From positions 1 to 22,048 of the IMG/VR virus record IMGVR_UViG_3300021511_000028: DNA of 22,048 bases; one strand, given 5' to 3'. The stretch is from a virus. The position numbers and the translations under genes are program-made. Below, piece after piece: positions 21,772-22,048 of this stretch; the stretch's first letter is position 1, and each line of letters opens with the position of its first letter. The notes beneath the pieces were generated by a model that saw nothing but the letters and a program-made list of their open reading frames with translations, was not told the DNA's origin and did not search any database.

Positions 21772-22048
21772 CAGACGGGCGCGAGAAAATCAGAACGCCA
21801 ACCCTAGAACAGGTTTTGGACGTCGCGTTGCAACACGCGCGAACGACGTTGCGCGTCGCAATGCCTGGACGTGTCGAGGCGTACAACGCCGAACAACAAT
21901 CGGCCGACATTCAACCATTGATCCAAGACACGTTCCTAGACGACGACGGAAACAACGTCGTTGAATCATTGCCGATCGTTCCCGACGTCCCGATCGTGTT
22001 CCCTCGAGCCGGCGCCTTTTATTTGACGTTTCCGATCGCAAAGGGCGA
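21768..22048 (+). CDS. Gp138-type membrane-puncturing spike, N-terminal part (3' truncated)
   Basis: The open frame from ATG 21768 runs off the window after 93 codons. It has a short helix (L-E-Q-V-L-D-V-A-L), then R-V-A-M-P-G-R-V-E-A-Y, A-D-I-Q-P-L-I-Q-D, E-S-L-P-I-V-P-D-V-P-I-V-F-P-R-A-G and F-Y-L-T-F-P-I-A-K-G. This is the OB-fold N-terminal domain of the Gp138/P2 GpV-like family. The missing C-terminal part should form the trimeric beta-helical needle that pierces the outer membrane, so a Gram-negative host is likely (inference). The ATGA overlap ties it to the hub. Confidence 0.9.
   Translation, partial: MTDGREKIRTPTLEQVLDVALQHARTTLRVAMPGRVEAYNAEQQSADIQPLIQDTFLDDDGNNVVESLPIVPDVPIVFPRAGAFYLTFPIAKG

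Noticed and set aside
1-22048. CRISPR arrays, tRNA genes, insertion sequences, integrase or att sites
   Set aside because: No regularly spaced repeats, cloverleaf-like segment or transposase/integrase motif was noticed; a tRNA scan was not possible by eye, but gaps between genes are too short for one.

Overview
The window is a contiguous piece of a tailed bacteriophage genome (or prophage) with a contractile tail. Every credible gene lies on the + strand. Genes are packed tightly, and many junctions are 4-base ATGA stop/start overlaps, as in one long co-translated operon. The GC-rich sequence uses GGAG-type Shine-Dalgarno sites, so the host is a bacterium. TTG (Leu), TCG (Ser) and CAA (Gln) are common codons, but I cannot name the host. 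I saw no integrase, repressor, tRNA, lysis gene, insertion sequence or CRISPR array. Both ends are cut inside genes: a replication protein at the left and a baseplate spike at the right.

Bases 1-4033 hold the replication and DNA-metabolism block. It contains the C-terminus of a replication-initiator-type protein, a DnaC-like helicase loader, a VRR-NUC nuclease, a zinc-ribbon protein, two conserved phage proteins (one very cysteine-rich), a DUF4406/deoxyribosyltransferase-like protein, a beta-type DNA methyltransferase and a small membrane protein. Bases 4038-7865 are the packaging block: a small terminase with a histone-H1-like basic tail, then seven small genes (including a MazG-like pyrophosphohydrolase and a CxxC...CxxC protein), then the large terminase.

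Bases 7877-13943 build the head: DUF1073 portal with an added C-terminal module, Mu F-like minor head protein, DUF2213 protease fused to a scaffold, a cement-like protein, a DUF2184 major capsid protein and a small accessory protein. A candidate promoter overlapped by a perfect dyad precedes the protease gene. A strong internal ribosome-binding site inside that gene should give free scaffold. Bases 13959-15891 are the neck: DUF4054 adaptor, gp10-like protein, a small connector candidate and an LIC_12616/gp12-like neck terminator.

Bases 15896-22048 make the contractile tail: DUF3383 sheath, DUF3277 tube, tail assembly chaperone, tape measure, Dit-like protein, Pam3-plug-like protein, hub and Gp138-type spike. 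The chaperone gene carries a slippery heptamer, T TTT TTC, in the correct phase. A 10-bp stem lies just downstream, and a -1 frame continuation follows, so a lambda G/GT-like programmed frameshift is very likely. The gene order resembles the simplified contractile-tail phages with a Pam3-type baseplate. The most interesting features are the frameshift, the nested scaffold, the small-gene cassette splitting the terminase pair and the unusual TerS tail. I found no clear new defence system.
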